Notes: generated from the letters alone by a model not told the origin. A stretch of 64,000 nucleotides of DNA from Crossaster papposus (GCA_037893245.1 JBAIAA010000261.1:744001-808000), one strand, 5' to 3'. Shown: positions 11,849 through 22,669, counted from the stretch's first letter. Made by a program: numbers and translations.

Positions 11849-11867
11849 GACTATAGCTACCTGTATA

Positions 11868-12384
11868 TGTGACCTGTCACCACAAAATGAGAGTAAAGTC
11901 GCACAATGTGATTTGGAGATATGGCCATCCAGTTAAAATATGAAGGGGTGGTCAATTTTGAGATTTTGCGTAATTTGGAAAGCCTAAGTTCTCTACATAT
12001 TCCTATTTTGGGGGTGCAATCAGATGATCGAAATGGTATATCAGTGGTATAATTAACACGGTAATTAAATATGCAAATTAGGTCTTCGTAACTGCCCCAC
12101 GTTTTCGAAATTTTGATATTATGTTGATTATACAATAGTTTGTATGTGTGGGAAGTTTCAAGAAGAAATAATGATTAGAACCTTACTTGTCATGTTTGGC
12201 ACTCTTTTGTGTGTTTTGTTTATAATTTTGTTTATAAGTAAGTTTTCTCACAAACGCTGTCAAATGTATTTATCGCAAAACCCCCAAGTGTTATAAACCT
12301 CTCTTTCTCAAGAAATTGAAAATACCAATATCTCAATTTTCAATTTTTCCGACTTTACTGTCATATTGTGGTGACAGGTCACAT
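11868..12384 (+). mobile_element. M4 element (terminal inverted repeat MITE)
   Basis: Ends TGTGACCTGTCACCACAAAA and TATTGTGGTGACAGGTCACA; the inverted repeat runs to GAGAGTAAAGTCG, about 33 bp. The interior contains ATTTGCATATTTAATTACCG-type sequence shared with the other copies. Confidence 0.88.
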
Positions 12385-12648
12385 GTCATGATGACTGGTG
12401 ATGGAGGAATTGGATGCTTATTTTTGCTGATCCTAGATCCTACAGCTTATGTCCTCAAGTGTCACTGACTGACTGACCAACTTACTGAGTGTCTGTCACT
12501 TGTTTCCCCTAGGCTAGATGCCTGTCACTTATGACTCAATTACACTGAGTCACTGATCTGTCATAATTATGTTGTGCAAACCTGACCCGGAAACAGAAAT
12601 AACCAGAGTCTGACTTTTGTTCGGGTCGGGCCCAATTTCCATCATTTT

Positions 12649-12897
12649 ACTAGTTCGCGCCGGGATTATTTTAACATTACCGAGCCGAGGCGCGGGATTA
12701 TTTTTATCTAAACTCGATCCGAGGCGGGTTCAGATTGATGGTACCAGGAAGCACACCCACGCATTTCCGGCCTTGCTCGCTGCTGAGACATTTCCGGCCT
12801 TGCTCGTGACGTGTTCATGCGTCATCCGTTTTGAATCCGGGGAAAACTTGGCGTGTACATGTATATGTATATGTATATGTCCTCCGGCGCGGACTGG
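12649..12897 (-). mobile_element. M2 element (TTAA MITE)
   Basis: Ends TAGTTCGCGCCGGGATTATT and CCGGCGCGGACTGG|TTAA. Inside are AATAATCCCGCG-like and CGTTTTGAATCCGGGG-like segments shared with the other two copies. A (GTATAT)n expansion at 12855-12880 replaces the GACGTATATAAACG segment. Confidence 0.85.
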
Positions 12898-12979
12898 TTA
12901 AGTTGGGTTGTGTTGTGTCAGTTTTGGTTTTGAATTTTCATTTTCATTTGCAATTTTGGGGTCAGGTCAGATCGGTTAA

Positions 12980-13358
12980 AGGTAGTATACACCATTTGCA
13001 GATATCGAAAATATTTACTACCGAATTATTAATAAATATCTTACTCATCTGAAAGTAAATAATGATTCTAGGCACCCAGCAAAATTATTGCGCTAGATAT
13101 CCTGTAATTATTCGGGAAAATATAATTTTATAAGGAAAGATTCGCGATCACCGTCCGGCGATCGCGAAATAACACAAATGACATAAGAATAACTGCTCGA
13201 CGCCGGTTAAAAACGAACGCCGTTTTTCGTGCTTTTCTCGGCATCCATGATTGTAAAACTTCGGACAGGTCAGTTAAATGATATTTACTATAAAATACAA
13301 CCCTACAAATCTACCCATTCATGATAATTCAAGCAATTACCAATGGTGTATCCTACCT
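12980..13358 (-). mobile_element. M1 element, full length
   Basis: 379 bp with intact ends and flanking TTAA at 12976 and 13359. The central palindrome GCGATCACCGTCCGGCGATC lies around 13145. Confidence 0.95.
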
Positions 13359-13831
13359 TTAAGCCAACTTGTGAAAAACCTTAAATAACCCCCTGTGTGT
13401 CACGCTGCCCTCCCAATTGAACTGTTAAAAGCACTGTCTATAGACATCGGACAGCGAATGCCTATGTCATACATTTCTTTATTTTTGCATTTTAATCAGT
13501 TCACCTCCGATCTAGCATCCACAATGGTCATGGATGTACGAACGTTGTGACGTGTAGTAAACTTGTGCTTTATCAAGATTTGACGCCAAATTTGTTTACA
13601 TTCTGCACGTATTATAAATATGATACTTGATAAAAAAGCAAGTCAGTTTCTGCCTATAAATTTTTCCAAATTAAAGAACCATGACATTTTATCAATTTTA
13701 ACAGTAAACTGTGGTCTGTGTTGGTAGTGGACAAAAGTAAAATAATGTGAACCACGTACGGTGTTTAAAGGTGAATCAAAACTGCCTCAGGTAGCAATTT
13801 GTCCTTTATAACCAATCTTCCAATGGCTTAA

Positions 13832-14062
13832 CCAGTTCGCGCCTGATGACGTATATAAACGCAAAGTTTTCCCCAGATTAAAAACGGCTAACGCATAAAC
13901 ACGCCACAAGCAAGGCCAGAAATGTCTGTCAGCAGCGAGCAATGCGTGGGTGTACTTTCCGGTACCTGTACTATTGGCCTGAACCCGCCTCGGATCAGGT
14001 TTCGTTAAAAATAATCCCGCGCGTAGACTTGGTGATGTTAAAATAATCCCGGCGCGAACTGG
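13832..14062 (+). mobile_element. M2 element (TTAA MITE)
   Basis: 231 bp, CCAGTTCGCGCC...GGCGCGAACTGG, flanked by TTAA at 13828 and 14063. It contains GATGACGTATATAAACGCAA, a TATA-like string. Confidence 0.9.
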
Positions 14063-14066
14063 TTAA

Positions 14067-15289
14067 ACTTTCTTCTGCAGTTTTCTGTACACTATCCAGC
14101 CTAATTTAGTGGTCACAAAAACCTCCATCTACGGATCATGTATGCGAGTCCAATGTGCCCAGAGCCCATCAGCTATAAAGATAAGCTCATCAGTATCAAT
14201 CAATTTTGGATGGACAAACTCCCAGTGATCTTGAAAAGGATCAAAGCAGCTTGATATCATAAAGCCCACACATCCAGCCCACTCAGGGGTGCTGACTTAA
14301 ATCCCAGCTAATTACACCGAGCTTGTTTCTGATCCAGCAGAACCCATACTGCTGCAGGTGTACATGGTTGTAGCCCACGGCCCTGACCTTGTTGTGCCAA
14401 CATTGAGTAAATATTTTGGCCAACCGGAACCACCCTAAAGAAATTCCTAATTCCTGCCTTGAGCCCATGGATTCCCCCAGAGGGGGTTTCCTTGCGGTAA
14501 TGCAAGGTGGTAAAATGTGCAATAACATGTCGGGCAGCTGTTGTAAGACATGAGACAAGCACTTCAAGCAAGATCATAATTTGTGATTCCTTCCTCCACA
14601 GAGACAAAAACAATTTCCAAGAAGCAGATGGAGCTCTTCAAAATGTCTTTTGATGGAATTTAACCAATTCCTAACCAACTAGAGCATTCGTGGGGTTTGC
14701 TGTATATAAGGTTATGTTGACTTTAGAATGACAACTTTGCATTCACCAGGATATGTGGTTTTAGATGTACACTCAAAAAATTACAAAGAAGACATTTTCC
14801 ATTGTATAAAAAAGACAAAAGCCTTAACACAAAAATTTGTCCCTTTTTCCCCCCCATAGAGGTAGCTATTGTGCAAAAATCTCTCAAGTTTTTTTGGTAC
14901 TAAGATCTATCCCCACCACTTACATGAAATGGATTGTTGTTGTTGTCTTCTTTTCAAAAACAGTTAAATTCAACAATCACAGGAATTCAATTCCAAGTAC
15001 AAAAACCCAGAGTAACTTCAATCCTGCAAATTTCTCCAATCCTTCAACTTCCAAATAACCTCAATCCTTCAAATTCTTGGATTTTGCAATGAGGATTTAG
15101 AGGATATGGAATGGTTATGGTTTAACAAACAATTTTTGCGAACTGCCCAGAGGTTTAATACTAGACATATTAATTAAACACAGGGAAATTCAAGACGGAA
15201 GCAGGCGGATGTTTTTGCTGTGAATGGTCACTTCACTGCGAAACAACATGACTGTGAAAATTTACACCTTTGATTTGGTCACTGATAGA
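14067..15289. other. intronic, nothing recognised
   Basis: Minus-strand frames around 14283-14613 are open, but no acceptor and donor fit the gene's phases. Confidence 0.4.
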
Positions 15290-15547
15290 GTACGTTGGGG
15301 AGTCAGGTTGGCGTATAGCGGTTCTTTCCTCGGCTAAGCTTCCACCACTATGACCCAGGTTCGAATCTGGCCTAGGCCAATATGTGGATTGGGTTTTCAG
15401 TCCCTTCCTGATGACTCCGTAGGTTTTTCCCAGGATATTGTTCTGGGGTTTTCCTCCCACCTCTAAAACTGTACCTTCTTCTCATTGTCTTCTCCCTACA
15501 GGTTTCTTTGGTTTCATTAACAGAAATATATAATAATAATAATAATA
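15290..15547 (+). mobile_element. tRNA-derived SINE with (AAT)n tail
   Basis: The head contains TAGCGGTTC (A-box-like) and GGTTCGAATC (B box, 15359). A long tRNA-unrelated body ends in an (ATA/AAT)n tail at 15528-15547. It is an intronic insertion in the minus-strand gene. Confidence 0.7.
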
Positions 15548-15649
15548 CCATACAGGGTTGTGTTCCATTTCCTTTTTTAAAAAAAGTGTGCGTGTGTTTA
15601 GCGCTCTCAATACATTTTATGCATTTCAGTTACTTTGGCATTAGTCTTG

Positions 15650-15907
15650 AAAACCAGGGTCCAATTTTATAAAACTTGTAAAGCACAAACATTTGCTTAG
15701 CATGAAAATTCTTTCTTGGGAAAAAAACAAGGTTACAAATAAAATAGTCGGATGATGTTATCGTTTGTGACTGGTAGTCAGCTGGTTTTTGCTTAGCGTA
15801 AAAAAGCACATGGAGTTTTGGCTGGTAACCTGTATTTACTGAGAAAAAATATTTTTGTGCTAAGCAAATTTGTGTGCTTACGTTTTTTATGAAATTGGCC
15901 CCACGGT
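15650..15907. mobile_element. repeat G-like element next to exon
   Basis: CAGGGTCCAATTTTATAAAA and ATGAAATTGGCCCC are inverted ends; GCTTAGC words occur inside. It ends about 20 bp inside the intron from the donor of exon 15926-16073. Confidence 0.65.
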
Positions 15908-15925
15908 TGTAACTGTGCATCTTAC

Positions 15926-16073
15926 CTGTTCTACCATAATAAAGATTGTTCCAGTTGCTTGTGAAGACTACACTGCCTCCTTGTGGATTCACATAGCAGC
16001 CATTGATGGTTTCATTATCTTCAAGGATAAGAACTTGGTGGAAATCATTCCCCCCATCATTAGAAAACCAAAC
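15926..16073 (-). CDS. exon with Asp-box: beta-propeller ectodomain, probable CatSper auxiliary subunit
   Basis: The acceptor CATTTACTTTTCTAG|GTTTGG and the donor ACAG|GTAAGA bound 148 nt, phase 0 to phase 1. The peptide opens with VWFSNDGGNDFHQVLIL, an Asp-box (S-x-D-x-G-x-x-F) as found in beta-propellers of the BNR/VPS10/CatSper-subunit kind. It ends VVFTSNWNNLYYGRTG; a Tyr-Tyr-Gly strand of this type is what I remember from CatSper beta/gamma/delta/epsilon propellers. These subunits are single-pass membrane proteins of the sperm flagellar calcium channel. Family identity is recalled, not searched. A foldback repeat (15650-15907) ends about 20 bp past the donor. Confidence 0.7.
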
Positions 16074-16208
16074 CTAGAAAAGTAAATGAAACATTAATTA
16101 TGTATTAGCCTGATGTGCGAGTCCATCATTTGCTTCAATTATAGACTACCAGCCACGCAAACGCCACACACGTTCTTAAATTTAACGTGTGTACATTTTG
16201 GCCTAAAC

Positions 16209-16210
<2 letters not shown>

Positions 16211-16241
<31 letters not shown>
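16211..16241. repeat. 31-G homopolymer
   Basis: A run of 31 G, the longest of several in 16.2-16.9 kb. Others are G15 at 16453, C12 at 16558, C20 at 16845 and C13 at 16904. Confidence 0.97.
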
Positions 16242-16242
<1 letters not shown>

Positions 16243-16249
16243 GGCGAAC

Positions 16250-18010
16250 TGGGGGGAACTGAATTTTTGTTGGGGGACAAATACACACACATGGGTGTGC
16301 TCAAGTGTCTGTACACGACGTAGGTCACTCTGTTAACCAGTGATGTTCACCCCCAGATACAACAATGGACCAGTCCACTGCAACTTATCACCAATAAGGT
16401 GCATGTTTAGGTTTTGTGATATCAGTGGGAAAATCCAAGTCTTCGAAAATGAGGGGGGGGGGGGGGGTGTATTACATCATGTATACGGTATTGTACAGTT
16501 TGTATTTGATATGAAATATTTAGCATGAACAACGTCTTTAGTTTCAACCTCCTTCAGCCCCCCCCCCCCTTTTTCAGATTTTCACCACTTGTCAACATGA
16601 ATTTATGCCACTGGTTATGGACAAGTTTGAGCAATGGATAACCTTTTAAATAAAGCTTGTCTGCCTGAGGCTCTATTCAATTATGCTCAATCTTAATCCA
16701 ATCTAAAATGAAGTCTCGCTGCATTTCCAAAAAAGACCGCTACAGTTTGGTGGATCTTAAATCTTAAACTCAAAACCCCAGCCACACCCCAATTGGCAGC
16801 CACATCAGATAGGCCCCTCCCCCACCAAATTCCTCTTCTTCTCACCCCCCCCCCCCCCCCCCCCACACTTCCCTTCCCGCCCTTCCCACCATTCCCCCTC
16901 CCTCCCCCCCCCCCCCATTTTTGTCCCAACTACATAAACAAAAGTTGAATGTTTAAAGTTTATACAGATTTTCCAAGGAATGTGTGCTGTATTTTTGTGT
17001 TTTTTCAGGTTTTGGTTTTGACGAATAGTTTCTTTAATAAAATCCATTTTCCCCAATACTGGCCCTGCGCACTTTTTAGAAGAATAAGTTTTTCCATGAA
17101 AAAAAAGGCTGATTTGGAAAATGTACACAGTGCATGCCGAGCAGATGAGACGAGTCTTGTGTCGGTTTAATACAAAGTTGAACAATTCCCTGCTCGAGAG
17201 ACTAAGAGCTTCTGACAGATGGTCAGCCCTGCGTTAATTTGCCACTAAGCGTTTTCTTCCTTCCAGATTGTGCGGCGCATCAAGAGGAATTTACCACTTT
17301 GAGTTAAGTTGGCGGGTGGGCTTACTACTCCAAATAGTGTTTTTTCCCTTTTCGCTATATAATAGGGCTGTGGTTAACAATTAAGATCTTCCGTATGCCG
17401 CATCGGGAAATGGTCAAAGTCAAACTGGCTAACCACAAATTATTTTTAATCCAGTCTTAGGTTGTTATAATTAGACTGTTCGTTAGCGCTTGATATCCAA
17501 AACTTTGGTTTCTGAAACCACGGCTTCACCCCAATCTTTGGCTTTACCTTAGGCTACACCTGCCACCATAAGGGGGCATTATAACAACAAGTATAACTGT
17601 AGCATTGTTGGTCCAATTAGAGTTTCACATATTCTACATACACTGTATAACATAAAAAAGAGCTAGTGACCCAGTGAAGTTGTACAAAATTCTTGCTCAA
17701 TTTAAAAAAAAAAAAAATTGGTTCTGATGCAATATGAAGAATGTGAATGTGCGCTGCATATATATTATGCAAAATAGGTGCATGTGCATTGCACAATTGC
17801 TACAAGATTTCCAAGACAGTGTTGCCGGCAGTTTGTGGTTGATAACGATTCGCCGTGATAATGCGCTCTTGTAGCTACAGGTTTTTCTGTCGGTGATAGT
17901 CATCACATATATACAAGAAGAAGACTAGTTTACGACTACCTTCATCTCAAAAACAAAACACACCAGTCCTTCTGGTTTGAGGCGTGCCATCGCACCCCCA
18001 CATCAATTTT
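16250..18010. other. intron with G/C runs; probable missed exon region begins
   Basis: Homopolymer G/C runs dominate 16.2-16.9 kb. On the plus strand GTTTTCTTCCTTCCAG at 17251 looks like an acceptor but opens no useful frame. Confidence 0.4.
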
Positions 18011-18011
18011 T

Positions 18012-18288
18012 GGGGTACCTTGCGTTATTGGGACAATCCATAGGATTTGTGTGCTATGGGGAAATCTCTCTAAGCACAAACTCAGAACACTCTAAAATTC
18101 AAAATTGTTCAACATCACCCTAATTTGTTTTCTTCTACATTTTCTTTCATTATACCCTAACTCAATTTTACCTTGTTCTACCTTTACTGAAGACCCAACA
18201 TGCTGGGACTCGAGAATATCCCCACTACTCGGTCTGTTTTTTCCAAACAAAAGAGCCTGTCCCCACAACTAGGTGGAGGCTCGTACAC
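18012..18288 (-). repeat. repeat P, copy 1
   Basis: Shares (inverted) GTGGGGACAGGCTC, TTGGAAAAAACAGACC and GTCCCAATAACGCAAGG with 42052, 53668 and 62225. It lies in the intron between 20859 and 16073. Confidence 0.8.
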
Positions 18289-18724
18289 CATCGCACGCCT
18301 TAAAGCTTCCTGAGAAATGCTACTAATCGCAAGTCTGAATCCCATTGTACTGCACACCTCGGCATACATTTACAGCATATTTATACTACATAATTTGTGA
18401 AAAAAGTATGTCAATAAAGAGAAAATGGCTTTACTGTAAACTAACTAAGATAAATATTATAACAAAAATGCCAGGTATTGTTTAGTCTAAGGTTGGACCA
18501 CAGAATCACACGCCTTACAAATGTACACGCCTAGAAAAATCCAGGTGTGCCTTTTTCAACACGCCTGTGATTTTCAAATCAGAAGGACTGACATACTGAG
18601 GTCTTCTAAACTTTAGCCTCATATCTTTTGATCTTTCATATTTCTCAAAGTAAGCTCACCAAGTAAAATTTAAACAAATCTCTCAAACTTAAGGTTAAAC
18701 CAAAAGAAAGTTGAAATGTCTATT

Positions 18725-18785
18725 AACCTTAACAGTCCTCAATCCTCCAAAATCAATATGATTTTGCACATACCCTAGGGAGATG
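18725..18785. repeat. repeat Q
   Basis: TCCTCCAAAATCAATATGAT then TTTGCACATACCCTAGGGAG. Confidence 0.75.
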
Positions 18786-18888
18786 TGCACGACTTACAAT
18801 GTATACGACTTACGAGTGCCAAAGTCTGCCTAACAGATGATCCGGGTGCTTCACAATGATACAACTTGAAAACTACGGCCAATCACAA

Positions 18889-19133
18889 TTGTGGCCCGAT
18901 CAAGAGAAATGAGTCACATGTCGCTATTGTCTTAAAGGCGTACAGGCCAAAACAACGTAAAGGTCAATTTTGTTGCGAAATTGAGATTAATGTAGTATTT
19001 ACTCAATAAACTCTTCAATTATATATTCCTCAAGTATCTTAGCAGATTTTTGATAAGAAATATATATTTTTAAGTGATTTTCAGCACCACTAGAAAACGA
19101 CATGTTACCCATTTCCTTTGATCAGGCCACAAT
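18889..19133. mobile_element. terminal inverted repeat element
   Basis: AATTGTGGCCCGATCAAGAG then AAATGAGTCACATGTCG on the left is inverted as CGACATGTTACCCATTTCCT then TTGATCAGGCCACAATT on the right, about 37 bp each. Confidence 0.75.
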
Positions 19134-19380
19134 TAAGGCCACCAAAAAGTCTACTGGTTTGGAACTAGTAGCATGCAAATCCAGAAGCATTTTAGCACCT
19201 CTCCCCTTCCACCCCTAAAAAAAATAATTATGGATGCCTCTATGACAACATTCGGCAATGGGAAAGTGGAAGAGTTTGATAGCTCATTTTTAGAATGAAC
19301 AATGCTTGTTTGTGTTCTCCTCCACATGCCGCTTTTTGAAACAATTCCTGGCTTGATAATTTGTGAGCCATAGGAACTAT

Positions 19381-19614
19381 CAGGGTTGTAATCGAGTCCC
19401 TGCAAGTCCTTTCACAAGTCCTTTCGTGAAGCCAGTCACAAGTCCCTTCATAAAGGCAGTCACAAGTAACTGGTTGAACAATGACAAAGGAATGCCTTTG
19501 TCAAAGCTGATTTGAATAGCTTGTGATTTAAATTGGAACTGAAGGACTTGTGGTGGACTTGCAGGGACTTACAGGGACTTGCAGGGACTTGTGATGGACT
19601 CGACTACATCCCTG
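19381..19614. mobile_element. H1 element (hAT-type MITE) with 8-bp target duplication
   Basis: It begins CAGGGTTGTAATCGAGTCCC and ends GACTCGACTACATCCCTG. GGAACTAT is present directly on both sides (19373-19380 and 19615-19622). CAGGG ends plus 8-bp duplications are hAT hallmarks. The interior is built of CAAGTCC/GGACTTG words. Confidence 0.92.
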
Positions 19615-20219
19615 GGAACTATAGGTCTACATTCGGCAAACAATTTGTTCAGTCGCCTCAGTAATGAAATGAAACCAACAAGGTGAATTAATAATTAAAC
19701 AAAATTGGTGCCATTGGTGCCCAAAATAATTGAATACAAATTTTAGACTACTCCCGGGTTCTTGACATAGCCCCTGCCATAATCTCATACTTCTCACAAA
19801 CGGTGAGGACATTTGGCAAGTCCAGCCGCCTGTCTCAACACCTGGCCACCGGATTCAACATTTTTCCTTCCAATAGATTCCTTCTTTTTATTGTGAGCAA
19901 CTGTTGCCACTTAATAAAGCCCAGGTTTACAAAACCCATAAATCATCCCCAATGCTTGTCATTTTATTATCAGTGGACAGGGGGCAGGGCACATGTGGGG
20001 GTAGATATTTTTATCCCTCAGACAGGAACTGCAATTTGGAGCAAGGCCTCCTAGTCCTCTTATCAGCTCTAGGGATCTTCAAGACTGACTGGCCAATTTG
20101 CCAAAAAACTTTGTGTTCATCACCAACATGACCGCATGTATGTATCTCCCTGTGATAGTACCACAAAATGTCAGTTTTTGTTGGACTATCTGTAGAGCTA
20201 GCGATTTACCGATGCTAGT

Positions 20220-20605
20220 TAGTGCTTGATGAGTAGCGATTTTTTCCACTCGACTACTCGCGAGTAGTTGTCGCAATTTTGACAAGAGGTGGCAGCAATT
20301 TGGTTTCCTTTATTGCTCAAGTTTCAATTTATTTTTATTCCTCCATGGTAGAATTGAAAATCAATAATGATAGTTATATCGTAAAAACCATCGTAATTGT
20401 CATAATAAGTCAATAATCCCACCGTGTTGCAACATCCGTCTGTACTCGTCAACAATCAATGCTCGCTAACAATCACTACTCGTGAGTAATTATTGCTACT
20501 CGGCCTGGCACGAGTACTCGAATAGTTGAAAAACCGTGAGTAGTTTAACAAGTAGTAACAACTAATCACGAATAATGAAATAATCAAGTTACTCGCCCAG
20601 CACTA
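20220..20605. mobile_element. H2 element (hAT-type)
   Basis: It begins TAGTGCTTGATGAGTAGCGA and ends TTACTCGCCCAGCACTA. The flanks ATGCTAGT (20212) and ATGCTAAT (20606) match at seven of eight. The ends carry repeated ACTCGCGAGTA palindromes, likely transposase-binding subterminal repeats. Confidence 0.88.
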
Positions 20606-20858
20606 ATGCTAATCATCTTGCACCAGGACAGACCCACTACTGTACGCATTATAGATTCACCAAGGAATATTTACAATGTAAAACAAATCACATTGCCTTT
20701 AAATTTCATGAAATTGTGCTGTTTGGAAATGTTCCTTATCCTTTATGTTGTTGTTGTCGTATAAGAGTAGCTCATGCAACAAAACGCCCTATAATTTGTT
20801 GTAATTAATTAGTGAAAAAAAAACCCACTAAATTAACCTACGACCCTTGACATCTTAC

Positions 20859-20901
20859 CTGCGAAACATAGATGTATTTCCAGCAGTAAATATGCCACAG
20901 T
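20859..20901 (-). CDS. short exon of minus-strand beta-propeller gene
   Basis: This is a 43-nt stretch between an acceptor (...ACACATTATTTAG) and a strong donor (CGCAG|GTAAGA). In the phase set by the upstream exon it reads (D)CGIFTAGNTSMFR, which looks like a propeller strand. It ends in phase 2, whereas the next recognised exon at 16073 starts in phase 0, so I expect one unrecognised exon between 16.1 and 20.9 kb. In the alternative phase it reads HIYCWKYIYVSQ and would join 16073 directly, but not 25092. Confidence 0.4.
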
Positions 20902-21675
20902 CTAAATAATGTGTAAAATGCCAGTGACCTATAATTTATTGACAATCCCATCGGGGTAGTACGGTAGATTGTTAATTATATGTTCAAAGATACATAATAA
21001 GCTTTGTGAATCTCTAACATTTGGAAGACTTGAGTTTCACTGGGTCACAATTCTGGGTTAAAATAAAAGAACGTTTTTATCTGTGCCTACATCATTTGTT
21101 TTATATTGTTTCAAAAGGTAAGGAGCCTAATTAAAACAATTTAATTTCAATTTGTTTTTTCAACAGTTAAAATACCTGTATGAACTTCTGAAGAAAATTT
21201 CTCCTAATTCATCATTAACTCATATTTATTCAATTTAGAAAATGAACAACCAACAAGTGGAGCTCCCCCCTTTCCCACTCATTTCTTTTTGTTTTACTGC
21301 CTTTCTTGGCATAAACAAAAAATGTCTGAACTAAGTCAAAATCAAGACCCCAATTGATTGATAGATCATCTGTTTTATGTTTAAGAATAATTCCCTACAG
21401 GAAGTTCATATCAGAGCTGTTGATCTTTTGCCAAAAAGGCGGTGGTAATGTTTTTCGATAAGGATCAGAGTTAGGGAAATCAAGATTTGAAGCTGTTGCC
21501 TAGCAGGGTTTGAAATTCGCACTGGACCAGTGGGCCACGACCAGTGATTTTGGTGTCGGTTTTGCAACATTGATAACAAAAAAAGCCTGGCGGTCTAGTA
21601 TTTAACAACCTTGATGGTTGGTTCTAATCCCTGTTGTTGGTCTTGTACAATGTGTTCCGGTTCACCAAATTTTAA

Positions 21676-21904
21676 TTGTAGGATACACCATTGGTAAATT
21701 GCTTGAATTATCATAAATGGGTGGATTTGGGGGTGATCGTGATTTTTTTCAAAATTTCAAATTTTAGGAACTATTTTGGAACTATTAAAAGATATCTAGC
21801 GCAATAATTTTGCTGGATGCCTACAATCATTATTTACTTTCAAAAAAGTAAGATATTTCTTAATAATTCGGTATTTTCGATATCTGAAAATGGTGTATCC
21901 TACC
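21676..21904 (+). mobile_element. M1 element with internal deletion
   Basis: Both ends and TTAA are present (21672, 21905); the central ~150 bp, including the palindrome, is missing. Confidence 0.85.
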
Positions 21905-22078
21905 TTAAAAATGTACTGGCCCTTGTGATCCAGTGGATATTTTACAAAAATGCCTAGAGACAACCATCCCAAGGCCTAACATTAGTACATCAGTACAGAA
22001 TTGTATCTTATTCAGTTTGTTCCTCTTTTCTAGTCTAAGGCATTTCCGTTTTTCTTAAAAAACATTCTTTAAAAACAG

Positions 22079-22420
22079 TTGCGGTACTCGCTGCTATTTA
22101 GATGTAAACCAGCCAGCAGACCCCGGTTACACCCTAAAAACAGATCGGTTAAAAATAACCACTTGATTTAATAGTAGATATGTGTTCAACCAATAATTAT
22201 ATTGGCCAATATTACCCAAAATATTGGTTATTTTGACCAATATTTTTGTTAAAATTGATCAATATAATTGGTTGGACACATATCTACCAATCAGTTGGAT
22301 ATTTCATCCAATCTGTTTATAGGGTGTAGCTCGGGTGGTCAAGTGATAAGACATCTGCGATAAAAAGAAGGAGGTTGTAGATTTGAGTTCCACCCGAGAT
22401 ATTTTGTTCCAATAATAACT
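22079..22420 (+). mobile_element. tRNA-derived SINE copy split by a T1 element
   Basis: The left part GCGGTACTCGCTGCTATTTA and the right part GCTCGGGTGGTCAAGTGATA each match the copy at 22531-22662, where the two halves are contiguous. The insertion between them is the T1 element at 22130-22326. Confidence 0.7.
22130..22326. mobile_element. T1 element (TA target duplication)
   Basis: Ends CACCCTAAAAACAGAT and ATCTGTTTATAGGGTG, flanked by TA at 22128 and 22327. The interior is made of inverted TTGGTTATTTTGACCAATAT words. The intact SINE at 22531-22662 shows the empty site with a single TA. Confidence 0.9.
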
Positions 22421-22530
22421 CATGGACAACACTGAGTATACAACGTTTATAAAATTTGTTGGTGAAGGGGCAAAACCCAGTATTGAATTTACATCACCCG
22501 ATGCAAAATCCATCGGATAAAACATTTTAT

Positions 22531-22662
22531 TGCGGTACCCACTGCTAATTAGATTCAAACTAGCCAGCCGACCCTGGCTAGCTCGGTGGTCGAGTGGTAA
22601 GACATCTGCACTAGAAAGCAGAAGGTTGTAGGTTCGAGTTCCACACAAGTTTTTTTTTTTCC
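22531..22662 (+). mobile_element. tRNA-derived SINE head with poly-T
   Basis: GGTGGTCGAGTGGTAAGAC (A box) and GGTTCGAGTTC (B box) are followed by a ten-T run at about 22651, a pol III type terminator. A paralogous copy lies at 22079-22129 plus 22327-22420, split by a T1 element. The anticodon stem-loop is malformed, so it is not a working tRNA. Confidence 0.65.
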
Positions 22663-22669
22663 TATTGAT

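Noticed and set aside
16693-17185. Gly-rich minus-strand frames
   Set aside because: They come from C-homopolymer runs; the upstream part has only a weak acceptor and no phase match.
17251-17312. Plus-strand exon after a strong pyrimidine tract
   Set aside because: Only a few open codons follow in the best frame, and no donor is seen.
18660-18700. 28-nt micro-exon that would fill the phase gap
   Set aside because: It has the right phases, but the acceptor is poor and the peptide is not propeller-like.
22580-22655. Functional tRNA gene
   Set aside because: A and B boxes fit, but the anticodon loop and acceptor stem do not, and a sister copy shows a shared non-tRNA body.
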